Shown here: one piece after another, positions 38,876 through 47,622 of the stretch
How positions within the stretch are numbered: position 1 is the stretch's first letter
Layout: the number at the start of each line of letters is the position of its first letter
Assembly: GCF_036895565.1 (NCBI RefSeq)
Contig: NZ_CP145904.1
Coordinates: 1,488,001 to 1,552,000 of the forward strand
DNA from: Flavobacterium sp. KS-LB2
Lineage (GTDB): Bacteria; Bacteroidota; Bacteroidia; Flavobacteriales; Flavobacteriaceae
DNA: 64,000 bases
Reading direction: 5' to 3'
Program-made: the position numbers and the translations under genes
Notes under the pieces: model-generated
Seen by the model: the letters and a program-made list of their open reading frames with translations, nothing else
What the model was told of the DNA's origin: nothing
Database searches by the model: none

Positions 38876-39667
38876 ATGTCAGAGAATTTAATAGTGCCTA
38901 CTATGGCCGAAATGTTAGCTCAAGGGAAACAACCAGAAGTTTTGTTTTGGGTGGGTTGTGCAGGAAGTTTTGACGATAGAGCAAAAAAAATAACGAAAGC
39001 ATTTGTTCGAATTTTAAATCGTGCAAACGTTCCTTTTGCAGTTTTGGGCACTGAAGAAAGCTGTACAGGTGATCCTGCAAAAAGAGCTGGAAATGAGTTT
39101 TTATTCCAAATGCAAGCCATGATGAATATTGAGGTTTTGAATGCATACGAAGCCAAAAAAATTGTCACTGCTTGTCCTCATTGTTTCAATACACTTAAAA
39201 ATGAGTATCCGGAATTAGGCGGAAAATATGAAGTTGTTCACCATACGGAGTTTTTGAAATCATTGTTGGACGATGGAAGATTAACCATTGAAGGTGGACA
39301 ATTTAAAGGAAAACGAATTACTTTTCACGATCCTTGCTATTTAGGAAGAGCTAACAATGTATACGAAGCACCAAGAGATTTAATTCTTAAATTGGATGCT
39401 GAATTAGTAGAAATGAAGCGTTCTAAAGCAAACGGTTTATGTTGCGGTGCTGGTGGTGCCCAAATGTTTAAAGATGCTGAGCCAGGAAATAAGGAAGTCA
39501 ACGTTGAAAGAACCGAAGATGCATTAGAAACAAAACCAGAAATTATTGCTGCGGGTTGTCCTTTTTGTAATACCATGATGACGGATGGTATTAAAAACAA
39601 AGAAAAAGAAAGCGAAGTAAAAGTGATGGATATTGCTGAATTAATCGCTAATGCGCAAGATTTATAA
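38876..39667 (+). CDS. Cysteine-rich (CCG) domain (Fe-S)-binding protein (HdrB/HdrD-type, part 2)
   Basis: A 263-residue cytosolic protein with two CCG modules, found in HdrB, GlpC and LutA. First module: FWVGCAGSF, ESCTGDPAKR and TACPHCF. Second: FHDPCYLGR, GLCCGAGGAQMF and AGCPFCNTM. The second is canonical; in the first the Cys-Cys pair is reduced to one Cys, as in many members. CCG modules of heterodisulfide reductase hold an unusual 4Fe-4S cluster. It follows the membrane Fe-S gene after 112 bases, so the pair is likely one complex; its electron donor is unknown. Confidence 0.9.
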   Translation: MSENLIVPTMAEMLAQGKQPEVLFWVGCAGSFDDRAKKITKAFVRILNRANVPFAVLGTEESCTGDPAKRAGNEFLFQMQAMMNIEVLNAYEAKKIVTACPHCFNTLKNEYPELGGKYEVVHHTEFLKSLLDDGRLTIEGGQFKGKRITFHDPCYLGRANNVYEAPRDLILKLDAELVEMKRSKANGLCCGAGGAQMFKDAEPGNKEVNVERTEDALETKPEIIAAGCPFCNTMMTDGIKNKEKESEVKVMDIAELIANAQDL

Positions 39668-39691
39668 ATTGATTAAAAATTAAAAATCACG

Positions 39692-39715
39692 AATTTTGGT
39701 TTATAACCCAAAATT
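39692..39715. repeat. Inverted repeat between CCG gene and 39740 gene
   Basis: AATTTTGG (39692-39699) pairs with CCAAAATT (39708-39715), 8-base loop containing TTATAAC. The TTATAACCCA at 39701-39710 also occurs in the 12124-12158 hairpin. Confidence 0.45.
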
Positions 39716-39739
39716 TATAACTCATAACTTAGAATTACC

Positions 39740-40222
39740 ATGTACGTTCCATTTGAAAATTTACCTGAAGAATCTAGAATCTGGATTTATCAATCTAATA
39801 GAAAGTTTTCGGATGCGGAATTTTCAGAAATAGAAACCGCTTTGCAATCCTTTCTAGAAGGTTGGGCTGCTCACGGAACTAGTTTAGAATCATCGTATCA
39901 ATTAAAATACAACCGATTTATCATTATTGCCGTAAATCAGGATGTACAAGCGGCAACAGGTTGTTCTATTGATTCTTCTGTGGAATTTATTCAAAGTTTA
40001 GAACAAAAATACTCCGTTGATTTATTAGATAAAATGAATGTCACTTTCAAACTTGGGGAGCATATTGCACACAAACCTTTGATTGATTTCAAGAAAATGG
40101 TAAAAGATAAAGCGGTTACTGAGAACACTATCGTTTTCAATAATTTAGTTAATAATATTGAAGAATACAATGAATCCTGGGAAGTTCCTGCTATCGATAG
40201 CTGGCACAGTAGGTTTTTTTAA
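39740..40222 (+). CDS. Conserved Bacteroidota protein of unknown function (often mislabelled ABC transporter ATPase)
   Basis: A 160-residue soluble protein without signal peptide or membrane segment. It is recognisable by its ends, MYVPFENLPEESRIWIYQSNR and VPAIDSWHSRFF, and the central RFIIIAVNQDVQAATGCSIDSS. Relatives carry the label ABC transporter ATPase in databases, but I see no Walker A, Walker B or signature motif, so the label has no support here. Function is unknown. It follows the Fe-S pair (72 bases) and its end is 13 bases before the GH3 fusion, so it may be co-transcribed with either. Confidence 0.8.
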   Translation: MYVPFENLPEESRIWIYQSNRKFSDAEFSEIETALQSFLEGWAAHGTSLESSYQLKYNRFIIIAVNQDVQAATGCSIDSSVEFIQSLEQKYSVDLLDKMNVTFKLGEHIAHKPLIDFKKMVKDKAVTENTIVFNNLVNNIEEYNESWEVPAIDSWHSRFF

Positions 40223-40235
40223 ACAAAACAGATCA

Positions 40236-43232
40236 ATGAGAAAAATAGGCATCAAAATTGTTTTATTGTATGTCTTAATCTTCTTTATAACTTCAAGTTG
40301 TGTTGGGACAAAAATTAATAAGAACAAAGTAATTGTAACTAGCCAACCGTCCAAAACAGAAAATTTGGACAGTATAAAATTGAGTAATACCCCCACGCTT
40401 TTTGAGTTATCCCCTGAAGGTAACAAATGGGTTGATAGTATTTATAACGCTATGACTTTAGAAGAGAAATTTGGGCAATTATTTATGGTTGCTGCTTATT
40501 CCAATAAAGATACAGTACACTTCAACGCTATTGATAAACTGATTCAACAGAATAAAATTGGCGGATTAATTTTCTTTCAAGGTGGACCTGTTCGACAAGC
40601 TAAATTAACCAACCGTTTTCAATCGAAGTCAAAAATCCCTTTGTTTATAGGTAACGATGCTGAATGGGGATTGGGTATGCGATTGGATTCTACCTATCGT
40701 TATCCTTGGAATATGACACTTGGAGCCATCCAAGACATGAAATTGTTAGAGAAAGTTGGTGTTCAAATGGGAGAACAAAGCAAACGATTGGGTTTACACT
40801 TTAATTTTGCTCCAGTTCTCGACATCAATACAAATCCAAGGAATCCCATTATAGGTTTTCGTTCTTTTGGAGAGGATAAATTCAAAGTTACAGATCACGC
40901 TATTGCATTAATGAAAGGGGTTCAAAGTCAAGGTGTTTTTTCTACTGGAAAACATTTCCCAGGTCATGGCGATACCGAAACGGATTCGCACAAAGTATTA
41001 CCAACCATCAATTTTTCTAAGGAAAGACTGCAAGACATCGAGTTTTATCCGTATAAAAAAATGTTCCATGAAGGACTTTCGTCTGTTATGGTCGCACATT
41101 TAAACGTTCCTAGTTTAGAAGTTAGACCTAATTATCCTTCTTCGATTTCCTATAATATAGTTACAGATGTTCTTCAAAAAGAATTGGGTTTCAAAGGACT
41201 TATTTTCACTGATGCTTTGAATATGAAAAGTGTGAATACCTTTAAATTACCTGGTGAAATTAATTTGGAGGCTTTTATGGCTGGGAATGATATTTTGTTA
41301 TTTCCTGAGGATGTTCCACTAGCAATTGAAAAATTTATTCAGGCCTATTCACTTAATTTACTTACAGCCGAAAGATTGGCTTATTCAGTAAAAAAAATAT
41401 TGAAATTCAAATATTCAGCTGGTTTAAATTCTTATAAACCTATTGCTACTGATAATTTATATACCGATTTAAATGCTGTCGAAAATGATGCTTTACAGTA
41501 TGAATTGTATGAAAATGCAGTAACGGTTTTAAAAAATTATTCGACTGTTTTGCCAATTAAAAATTTGGACAAACAAAAAATTGCCTACGTAAAAATAGGA
41601 GACGATACCAATGATGCTTTTGTTTCAACTCTAAAAAAATACGCTGAAGTAACTGTATTTACTGATACCAATTTAGACAGTTTACAAGTGAAATTACAAC
41701 CGTTTACAACCGTAATCATTGGTTATCACAAGTCAGATGTTGCATTTAAAAATGACGATTTAAAAGCAAATGAAGTATATAAAATCAATTTTTTAGCTAA
41801 AAATAATAATGTAATTCTGGATGTTTTTGCTAAACCCTATTCGTTACTGCCTATTTCAAATTTTGATGATATTGAGGGATTGATTGTGTCGTATCAAAAT
41901 AGTGCTATTGCACAAATTGTTTCTGCAGAACTAATTTTTGGAGCAATTGAAGCCAAAGGGAAATTACCGGTTTCGATTCATTCAAGTTTTAAGGTTAATA
42001 CTGGTTTACCTACTGAAAAGGTGAACCGTTTGGGATTTACAACTCCTGAAAATGTGGGGATGAATGGTGAAATTTTATCAAAAATTGACGCTATTGCGAA
42101 TAGAGCGATTGATACTAAAATGACACCAGGAATTCAAATTTTGGTAGCTAGAAAAGGAAAAGTTATTTATCAAAAATCATTTGGATACCATACGTATGAT
42201 AAAAGGATTAAAGTTCAAGATTCAGATATTTATGATGTTGCTTCGTTAACAAAAATTCTAGCTACGTTACCTAATGTGATGTTGCAATACGATCAACAAA
42301 AAATAAATCTGGAAACTACATTAGGAACAATGTCTCCCATTTTCAAAGATTCGAATAAGGCTAATATTAATTTCAAGGATTTATTATCTCATTATGCGGG
42401 ACTAGCAGCAGGAATTCCATTTTACAAAGCGACCATGGATAAGTCAAAATTCCCTTCGGAAGTTTATTTTAGAAAAACACCCCAAGAAAATTTTTCTAAA
42501 CGATTGGCGGATAGCCTTTTTATACGAAATGATTTTAGCGATACTATTATGAAAATGATTGTTAAGAGTAAGCTTTCATTGAAAAAAGAATACAAGTACA
42601 GCGATCTTACCTTTATGATTTTGAAGGATTATTTAGAAAAAACAACGGGTAAAACACTAGATGTTTTGATTCAAGAGAATTTCTATCGTTCTCTGGGTAT
42701 GAATAATTCTAGTTTTAATCCCTTAACAAAATTTGATAAAAATAGAATTCCTCCAACAGAAACTGACACGTATTTCCGTAATCAGCTTTTGCAAGGGTAT
42801 GTCAATGACTTATCGGCTGCTTTAGAAGGTGGTGTTTCTGGTCATGCCGGTGTTTTTTCGAATGCAATGGATGTGGCTAAAATAATGGAGCTTTATCTAC
42901 AAAAAGGGAATTATGGCAATCAGCAGTATTTTTCTGAAAAGACATTTGAAGATTTCAATACCTGTTATTTTTGTGCGGCAGGAAATAGGAGAGGTGTAGG
43001 TTTTGATAAACCGCAATTGGGTGTAGAAGGACCTACGTGTGGTTGTGCTTCGATGACAAGTTTTGGGCATACAGGTTATACTGGTACAATGGCTTGGGCT
43101 GATCCTGAAACCCAAATTGTCTATGTATTTTTATCCAATAGAACTTTTCCAATTGCAGCTGAAAATAGATTATCGAAAGAAAATATTCGTGAAGATATTC
43201 AAAAGGTAATTTATGAAGCTATTAGTAACTAA
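40236..43232 (+). CDS. GH3 beta-N-acetylglucosaminidase fused to beta-lactamase-family serine hydrolase, lipoprotein
   Basis: A 998-residue envelope protein. A lipoprotein signal (MRKIGIKIVLLYVLIFFITSSC) leads to a GH3 domain (about 45-390) with the NagZ-type motif KHFPGHGDTETDSH near residue 239 and the probable nucleophile Asp in IFTDALNMKSV near 325; then a GH3 C-terminal-like region to about 600 and a serine-hydrolase domain (600-998) with SLTK at 669, YKYSDLTF and HTGYTG near 945. It may cut wall sugars and act on peptides or esters. ATG 40236 is used: an ATG at 40158 lies inside the previous gene and precedes the signal peptide. Confidence 0.9.
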   Translation: MRKIGIKIVLLYVLIFFITSSCVGTKINKNKVIVTSQPSKTENLDSIKLSNTPTLFELSPEGNKWVDSIYNAMTLEEKFGQLFMVAAYSNKDTVHFNAIDKLIQQNKIGGLIFFQGGPVRQAKLTNRFQSKSKIPLFIGNDAEWGLGMRLDSTYRYPWNMTLGAIQDMKLLEKVGVQMGEQSKRLGLHFNFAPVLDINTNPRNPIIGFRSFGEDKFKVTDHAIALMKGVQSQGVFSTGKHFPGHGDTETDSHKVLPTINFSKERLQDIEFYPYKKMFHEGLSSVMVAHLNVPSLEVRPNYPSSISYNIVTDVLQKELGFKGLIFTDALNMKSVNTFKLPGEINLEAFMAGNDILLFPEDVPLAIEKFIQAYSLNLLTAERLAYSVKKILKFKYSAGLNSYKPIATDNLYTDLNAVENDALQYELYENAVTVLKNYSTVLPIKNLDKQKIAYVKIGDDTNDAFVSTLKKYAEVTVFTDTNLDSLQVKLQPFTTVIIGYHKSDVAFKNDDLKANEVYKINFLAKNNNVILDVFAKPYSLLPISNFDDIEGLIVSYQNSAIAQIVSAELIFGAIEAKGKLPVSIHSSFKVNTGLPTEKVNRLGFTTPENVGMNGEILSKIDAIANRAIDTKMTPGIQILVARKGKVIYQKSFGYHTYDKRIKVQDSDIYDVASLTKILATLPNVMLQYDQQKINLETTLGTMSPIFKDSNKANINFKDLLSHYAGLAAGIPFYKATMDKSKFPSEVYFRKTPQENFSKRLADSLFIRNDFSDTIMKMIVKSKLSLKKEYKYSDLTFMILKDYLEKTTGKTLDVLIQENFYRSLGMNNSSFNPLTKFDKNRIPPTETDTYFRNQLLQGYVNDLSAALEGGVSGHAGVFSNAMDVAKIMELYLQKGNYGNQQYFSEKTFEDFNTCYFCAAGNRRGVGFDKPQLGVEGPTCGCASMTSFGHTGYTGTMAWADPETQIVYVFLSNRTFPIAAENRLSKENIREDIQKVIYEAISN

Positions 43233-43360
43233 GCTAACTTTGGAGTACTAATAAAACGAATTTTTTTAAATTTATTTGGATGTAGCTATCAAAAAGGATT
43301 TAAATCAGTTTATTGGAAATTGTAGTAGTATTATAGTATATTTAGATTAAAATAATTTTG

Positions 43361-43999
43361 ATGAAAAAGAGGAATGCCGTTTTTACTACAGTAAATTTAA
43401 TTGTATTGCTTTTTTGCGTGGCTTTTGCGAATGCACAAAATATAGATATAAATATTTTGCGAGACATTAATGTGGGTAGGAATAAGAATTTAGACCCTAC
43501 TTTTAAAACAGTAACAAATAGTGCAGTTCCTATCAGTATTGCTACTCCCATTATTATATATTCTGTTGGTTTAATAAAGAAGGACAGTACAATCAAGAAT
43601 CAGGCAGTTTTTATTGGTGAGGCATTCTTAGTAAATGGATTTATTACCTTAGCATTGAAACGAGCAATAAAAAGGGATAGACCATTTGAAACCTACCCGG
43701 ATATTGATCAAGCTTCTTCATCTTTAGGAGAATCTTTTCCTTCTGGTCATACTTCTTTGGCTTTTGCTACAGCAACATCACTTAGTTTGGCCTATCCCAA
43801 ATGGTATGTCATAGCACCCTCTTTTGTATGGGCAAGTACCGTAGGATATTCTCGAATGCATTTAGGTGTTCATTATCCAAGTGATGTAGTTGCTGGCGCA
43901 ATTATTGGGAGTGGTTCAGCGTATCTTAGCTATAAAGTGAATAAATGGATAAATAAAAAAAGATCTAGAAAAGGGCAATTGACACTGGACAACCCTTGA
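43361..43999 (+). CDS. PAP2-family phosphatase
   Basis: A 212-residue membrane-associated phosphatidic-acid-phosphatase-2-type enzyme. All three catalytic blocks are visible: KRAIKRDRPF (near residue 103), SFPSGHTSLAF (near 128) and SRMHLGVHYPSDV (near 165). The N-terminus is a signal peptide (cut after AFANAQ), and hydrophobic segments follow. Substrates in the family include undecaprenyl diphosphate and lipid A phosphates; the role here is not fixed by context. ATG 43361 is preferred to an adjacent TTG. Confidence 0.88.
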   Translation: MKKRNAVFTTVNLIVLLFCVAFANAQNIDINILRDINVGRNKNLDPTFKTVTNSAVPISIATPIIIYSVGLIKKDSTIKNQAVFIGEAFLVNGFITLALKRAIKRDRPFETYPDIDQASSSLGESFPSGHTSLAFATATSLSLAYPKWYVIAPSFVWASTVGYSRMHLGVHYPSDVVAGAIIGSGSAYLSYKVNKWINKKRSRKGQLTLDNP

Positions 44000-44332
44000 T
44001 AATTGTTTAAAATTGAAAACGTTGATAAAGCCATACAAAATGACGAAGTATCTAAGGTTTTTACCGCTATTGACATTGGAAAAAAGGCCATTGAAATCTT
44101 TTTGGACAACATTTTTTTGCTTTTACATTTAAATTACCAGTATTGGTAATCAAAGCAGGAGAGTCATCAACCATTTGAGAGACCGTTTTTGCTGATTTTT
44201 CCATAGCTTTAATGTTTATTTATACTGCGATAGGAATCCAACGAATTCATTTTTAGGCTTGAAAGGATTTAACTTAAATTTCCATAAAACACATTCCTAT
44301 TTTTATTAATTTCGTTTCATTAAAATATATAG
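44000..44332. other. Gene-poor region with possible coding remnants
   Basis: 333 bases between the PAP2 gene and bshA. A plus-strand open stretch 44003-44149 (TTG start, 48 residues, containing DEVSKVFTAIDIGKKAIEIF) and a minus-strand ATG frame 44067-44204 (45 residues, starting MEKSAKTVSQMVDDSPALI) overlap each other. Both look compositionally like protein but are too short to assign, and could be remnants of one or two degraded genes. No promoter or terminator is evident. Confidence 0.3.
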
Positions 44333-45466
44333 ATGAAAATTGCAATAGTTTGTTATCCTACCTTTGGAGGAAGTGGTGTAGTCGCTACAGAATTAGGTCT
44401 TGAATTGGCAAGGCGTGGTCACGAAATCCATTTTATAACGTATAGTCAACCCGTACGTCTAGCACTTTTGAATGCAAATGTGCATTATCATGAAGTGAAT
44501 GTTCCTGAATACCCTTTATTTCATTATCAACCCTACGAATTGGCTTTATCAAGCAAATTAGTAGACATGGTTAAACTCTATAAAATCGAATTATTACACG
44601 TACATTATGCTATTCCTCATGCATACGCCGGTTATATGGCAAAACAAATGTTGAAAGATGAGGGAATTAATATTCCTATGGTGACTACGCTTCACGGAAC
44701 TGATATTACATTAGTTGGGAATCATCCGTTTTATAAGCCAGCAGTAACTTTTAGTATCAATAAATCTGATTTTGTTACTTCAGTTTCCCAAAGCTTGAAA
44801 GATGACACTCATAAATTATTTAATATAAAAAATGAAATCGAGGTAATTCCTAATTTTATAGAATTAGATAAGAACTTGAATGATCCAAGTACTCCTTGTC
44901 ATCGTTCTGTAATGGCTAGTAAAGAAGAAAGAATCATTACTCATATTAGTAATTTCAGAAAAGTAAAGCGAATTCCAGATATTATTAAAATTTTCTATAA
45001 TATTCAAAAAGAGATTCCTGCTAAATTGATGATGGTAGGTGATGGTCCTGAAAAAGAAAAAGCAGAATATTTATGTCAAGAATTAGGTATTCAGGATAGA
45101 GTTATCTTTTTTGGAAATAGTAATGAGATTGATAAAATTTTGAGTTATACGGATTTGTTTTTATTGCCTTCTGAAACCGAAAGTTTTGGACTAGCCGCTC
45201 TCGAGGCTATGGCTTGGAGTGTTCCAGTTATTTCTAGTAATTCGGGTGGTTTGCCAGAGGTTAATTTTGATGGAATTTCAGGATATTTGAGTGATGTTGG
45301 AAATACAGATGAAATGGCGCAAAATGCCTTGAAAATTTTAAAAGATGATGCCACGCTTCATAAATTTAAAAAAAATGCCTTGTCAGTTGCCAAACAATTT
45401 GACATCAAAAATATCTTGCCACTTTATGAAGCTTTATATAAAAAAGCTATAAAAAAATACGAATAG
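44333..45466 (+). CDS. bshA: N-acetyl-alpha-D-glucosaminyl L-malate synthase
   Basis: A 377-residue GT4-family retaining glycosyltransferase, the first enzyme of bacillithiol synthesis, joining UDP-GlcNAc to L-malate. MKIAIVCYPTFGGSGVVATELGLELARRGHEIHFITYSQP is the usual BshA start (glycine-rich loop at 12-16), with TTLHGTDITLVG (about 120), HISNFRKVKR (about 203) and ESFGLAALEAMAWSVPVISS (about 282) for sugar-nucleotide binding. bshB and bshC are not in the window. It appears to be monocistronic. Confidence 0.95.
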   Translation: MKIAIVCYPTFGGSGVVATELGLELARRGHEIHFITYSQPVRLALLNANVHYHEVNVPEYPLFHYQPYELALSSKLVDMVKLYKIELLHVHYAIPHAYAGYMAKQMLKDEGINIPMVTTLHGTDITLVGNHPFYKPAVTFSINKSDFVTSVSQSLKDDTHKLFNIKNEIEVIPNFIELDKNLNDPSTPCHRSVMASKEERIITHISNFRKVKRIPDIIKIFYNIQKEIPAKLMMVGDGPEKEKAEYLCQELGIQDRVIFFGNSNEIDKILSYTDLFLLPSETESFGLAALEAMAWSVPVISSNSGGLPEVNFDGISGYLSDVGNTDEMAQNALKILKDDATLHKFKKNALSVAKQFDIKNILPLYEALYKKAIKKYE

Positions 45467-45535
45467 ATTTACTTTAGCCAAAACTAAAGCCAGTAAAACG
45501 ATTGAATTCTATCTATTAACTAATAAAATGTTGCA

Positions 45536-45964
45536 ATGAAAAAAATAATAGTATCACTGGTGGCTGTCGCTTTAGTTTCCTGCGGTGCAACAGTTACAAA
45601 AAGTTCTGACAAAAATGCTTTATATGAAGTCTTGACACAACAGACAAATGGTGGCGCAAGTATACGTTTTTTTGAGATTCTTTCGGAGCCAAATGAAATT
45701 GCAATGTTGCAGAACGATGAAAATCTAAAAGATAAAATAAGTTCAAATGATATTCAGACTTCTAATTTTTTAGTTTTGAATATGGGCGAAAAAACATCAG
45801 GAGGCTACAGCATAGGAATTGATACAGTAGTTGAAACTGATAAAAATATTGTAATTACGATAAAAGAAACGAGTCCTGAACCGGGAAGTATGGTTACTCA
45901 AGCCTTTACAAATCCATTTTGTGTAGTCAAAATAAATTCTAAGAAAGAGATTATTTTTAAATAA
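45536..45964 (+). CDS. PrcB-C-domain lipoprotein
   Basis: A 142-residue lipoprotein (lipobox VALVSC near residue 16). Residues about 75-140 match the PrcB C-terminal domain: NMGEKTSGGYSIGIDTV, then ETSPEPGSMVTQAFTNPFCVVKI. In Treponema, PrcB belongs to a chymotrypsin-like protease complex; no protease partner is nearby, so only the domain is supported. It follows bshA by 69 bases and ends in a strong terminator shared with the outer-membrane protein gene. Confidence 0.8.
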   Translation: MKKIIVSLVAVALVSCGATVTKSSDKNALYEVLTQQTNGGASIRFFEILSEPNEIAMLQNDENLKDKISSNDIQTSNFLVLNMGEKTSGGYSIGIDTVVETDKNIVITIKETSPEPGSMVTQAFTNPFCVVKINSKKEIIFK

Positions 45965-45997
45965 AAAAACGCCACTAGCAATAGTGGCGTTTTTTAA
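45963..45997. terminator. Bidirectional intrinsic terminator
   Basis: Stem AAAACGCCACTA/TAGTGGCGTTTT across a GCAA tetraloop, with A- and T-runs, between convergent genes. Confidence 0.9.
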
Positions 45998-46013
45998 TAT
46001 ATTTTCTAAAATA

Positions 46014-46517
46014 TTAGAATTGGTATCTAAGACCCAATGCAATATCAGAACCGTAATTGTTTTTGTAATATCCATTTCCTCCAAACTCAGGTCTGAAATC
46101 TAAAGAGATTAACAAAGGAATATCAAAATTGTATTCAATACCAATATCTCCAGCAGCAAATACAAAAGTATCATTAAATGATTCGTTATTATTATCATAA
46201 CTGTAGCTTCCTACACCACCACCAACACCTGCATACCAGTTGAAACCACCATCAATATTCCATACCCATTGGTACAAAGCTGCTAATTTTACTGCATTGT
46301 CATCATAACCATTATTGTTGTAGTTACTTCTGTTTCTCCAACCTAAATCTAGTTCAAGTCTATTGTTGCTTCCTAATGCTCTTTGGTAAGAAAGTTCACC
46401 ACCAAAACCATTATTACCACCAAAACGTAATCCTAATGCGTTTTTCGAAATGTCTTGTGCTTGTGCGGAAAATGCTAATCCAATTAACATTATTGCCGAT
46501 AAAATAATTTTTTTCAT
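46014..46517 (-). CDS. Small outer-membrane beta-barrel protein
   Basis: A 167-residue protein with signal peptide (MKKIILSAIMLIGLAFSAQA, cut before QDIS) and a mature part made of alternating hydrophobic/polar strands typical of an 8-stranded barrel; it ends in LGLRYQF, the C-terminal aromatic signature of outer-membrane proteins. Rich in Gly, Asn and Tyr. No specific function. A -7 promoter match lies just upstream. Confidence 0.85.
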   Translation of the reverse strand: MKKIILSAIMLIGLAFSAQAQDISKNALGLRFGGNNGFGGELSYQRALGSNNRLELDLGWRNRSNYNNNGYDDNAVKLAALYQWVWNIDGGFNWYAGVGGGVGSYSYDNNNESFNDTFVFAAGDIGIEYNFDIPLLISLDFRPEFGGNGYYKNNYGSDIALGLRYQF

Positions 46518-46537
46518 AAGTTTGTTTTTTATAGATA

Positions 46538-46545
46538 CAAATGTA
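46538..46545 (-). promoter_or_regulatory. -7 promoter element for the beta-barrel gene
   Basis: Minus-strand TACATTTG, 20 bases before the ATG; a TTG 24 bases upstream is slightly beyond usual spacing. Confidence 0.45.
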
Positions 46546-46638
46546 TAATTAAGTAGAATATGTTTTTTACAAAATTTTAAAGAAAAGTTATATAATTTAC
46601 GTTTTTTAAAATTCCAACACTTTTATATCAAAGTATTA

Positions 46639-47475
46639 TTATAGGATATTTTGTTTTGAAAAAAGCGCTGAAGCCACTATTTGGTTGCTTAAAATATTTT
46701 CCATTTCAAAAAGGTTTTCATCATCAGCAAAGTGTGCTTGGGAATAGTTGTATAATTTCCAACGTTTTTTGTTGTACTCCAATGCCGTTAAGTTTTCTAT
46801 CCAATCGCCTGAATTCAAATACAAAGTACTTCCATTTTTATTTTCTTTATGAATCATTTTGGGCTCATGAATATGACCACAAATAACATAATCATATTTT
46901 TTTTCGATGGCTAATTCAGTTGCGGTTGTTTCAAAATCAGAAATATGTTTTACCGCTTTTTTTACACTAGCTTTTATTTTTTTAGAAAATGAATACGGTT
47001 CTCTTCCTATTTTAGACAAACACCAATTTACAAATCGGTTTAAAAGTATTAAATAATCATACCCTAAACCGCCAAGCTTAGCAATCCATTTTGAATGTTG
47101 AACAGAAGCATCAAAAACATCACCATGAAATATCCACGCTTTTTTGTCATCAAGATTTAAAACTAATTTGTCTACTAATGCAAAATTGCCCATATTCATA
47201 TCGCTAAATTTCCTTAGCATTTCATCATGATTTCCTGTGACGTAGTAGACTTTTGTTCCTTTGGAGGCAAAACTTATAATTTTTTGTATGACTTTTAAAT
47301 GTGTTTTTGGGAAATAGGATTTTCTAAACTGCCAAACATCAATAATATCCCCATTTAACACTAATGTTTTAGGTTTTATAGACGATAAATAATTATAAAG
47401 TTCCTTAGCATGACTCCCAAAAGTTCCAAGATGCACATCAGATATAACCACTAACTCGACTTTTCTTTTTTTCAA
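46639..47475 (-). CDS. UDP-2,3-diacylglucosamine diphosphatase-like metallophosphoesterase
   Basis: A 278-residue calcineurin-type phosphoesterase of the LpxH-like group. Metal ligands are visible: VISDVHLGTFG (Asp and His, residues 9-19), LVLNGDIIDVW (about 40), YVTGNHDEM (about 82) and VICGHIHEPKM (about 207). LpxH cleaves UDP-2,3-diacylglucosamine to lipid X in lipid A synthesis; the exact substrate here is inferred. It begins with TTG (TTGAAAAAAAGAAAAG) and no upstream in-frame ATG. Single gene on the minus strand. Confidence 0.87.
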   Translation of the reverse strand: MKKRKVELVVISDVHLGTFGSHAKELYNYLSSIKPKTLVLNGDIIDVWQFRKSYFPKTHLKVIQKIISFASKGTKVYYVTGNHDEMLRKFSDMNMGNFALVDKLVLNLDDKKAWIFHGDVFDASVQHSKWIAKLGGLGYDYLILLNRFVNWCLSKIGREPYSFSKKIKASVKKAVKHISDFETTATELAIEKKYDYVICGHIHEPKMIHKENKNGSTLYLNSGDWIENLTALEYNKKRWKLYNYSQAHFADDENLFEMENILSNQIVASALFSKQNIL

Positions 47476-47593
47476 TGTATTTGAATTTGAATTTTACCAA
47501 ATTAATAGAATTATTAGCAATGAAAATAAGGTTAAAGGTTAAGAAATGGAAGACAAGATTAAATTAATATCAATAAATGTGAAATGTTTCTTA

Positions 47594-47622
47594 AAACTTT
47601 AAACTTTAAACTTTTGAACTTT
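47594..47622. repeat. AAACTTT heptad repeats
   Basis: Three tandem AAACTTT units (47594-47614) followed by a variant TGAACTTT. The end overlaps the aroC -33 element. Confidence 0.6.

Noticed and set aside
39740..40222. ABC transporter ATPase
   Set aside because: No Walker A, Walker B or ABC signature motif is seen in its 160 residues.
44003..44149. A definite small protein gene
   Set aside because: TTG start, no promoter, no recognised homology and an overlapping frame on the other strand; kept only as a possible remnant.
45797..46084. A 95-residue minus-strand frame spanning the terminator
   Set aside because: It runs through the bidirectional terminator and opposite the PrcB-like gene; composition is not protein-like.
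47594..47622. Direct repeats read as a CRISPR array
   Set aside because: Repeat units are 7 bases with no spacers, and no cas gene is present.
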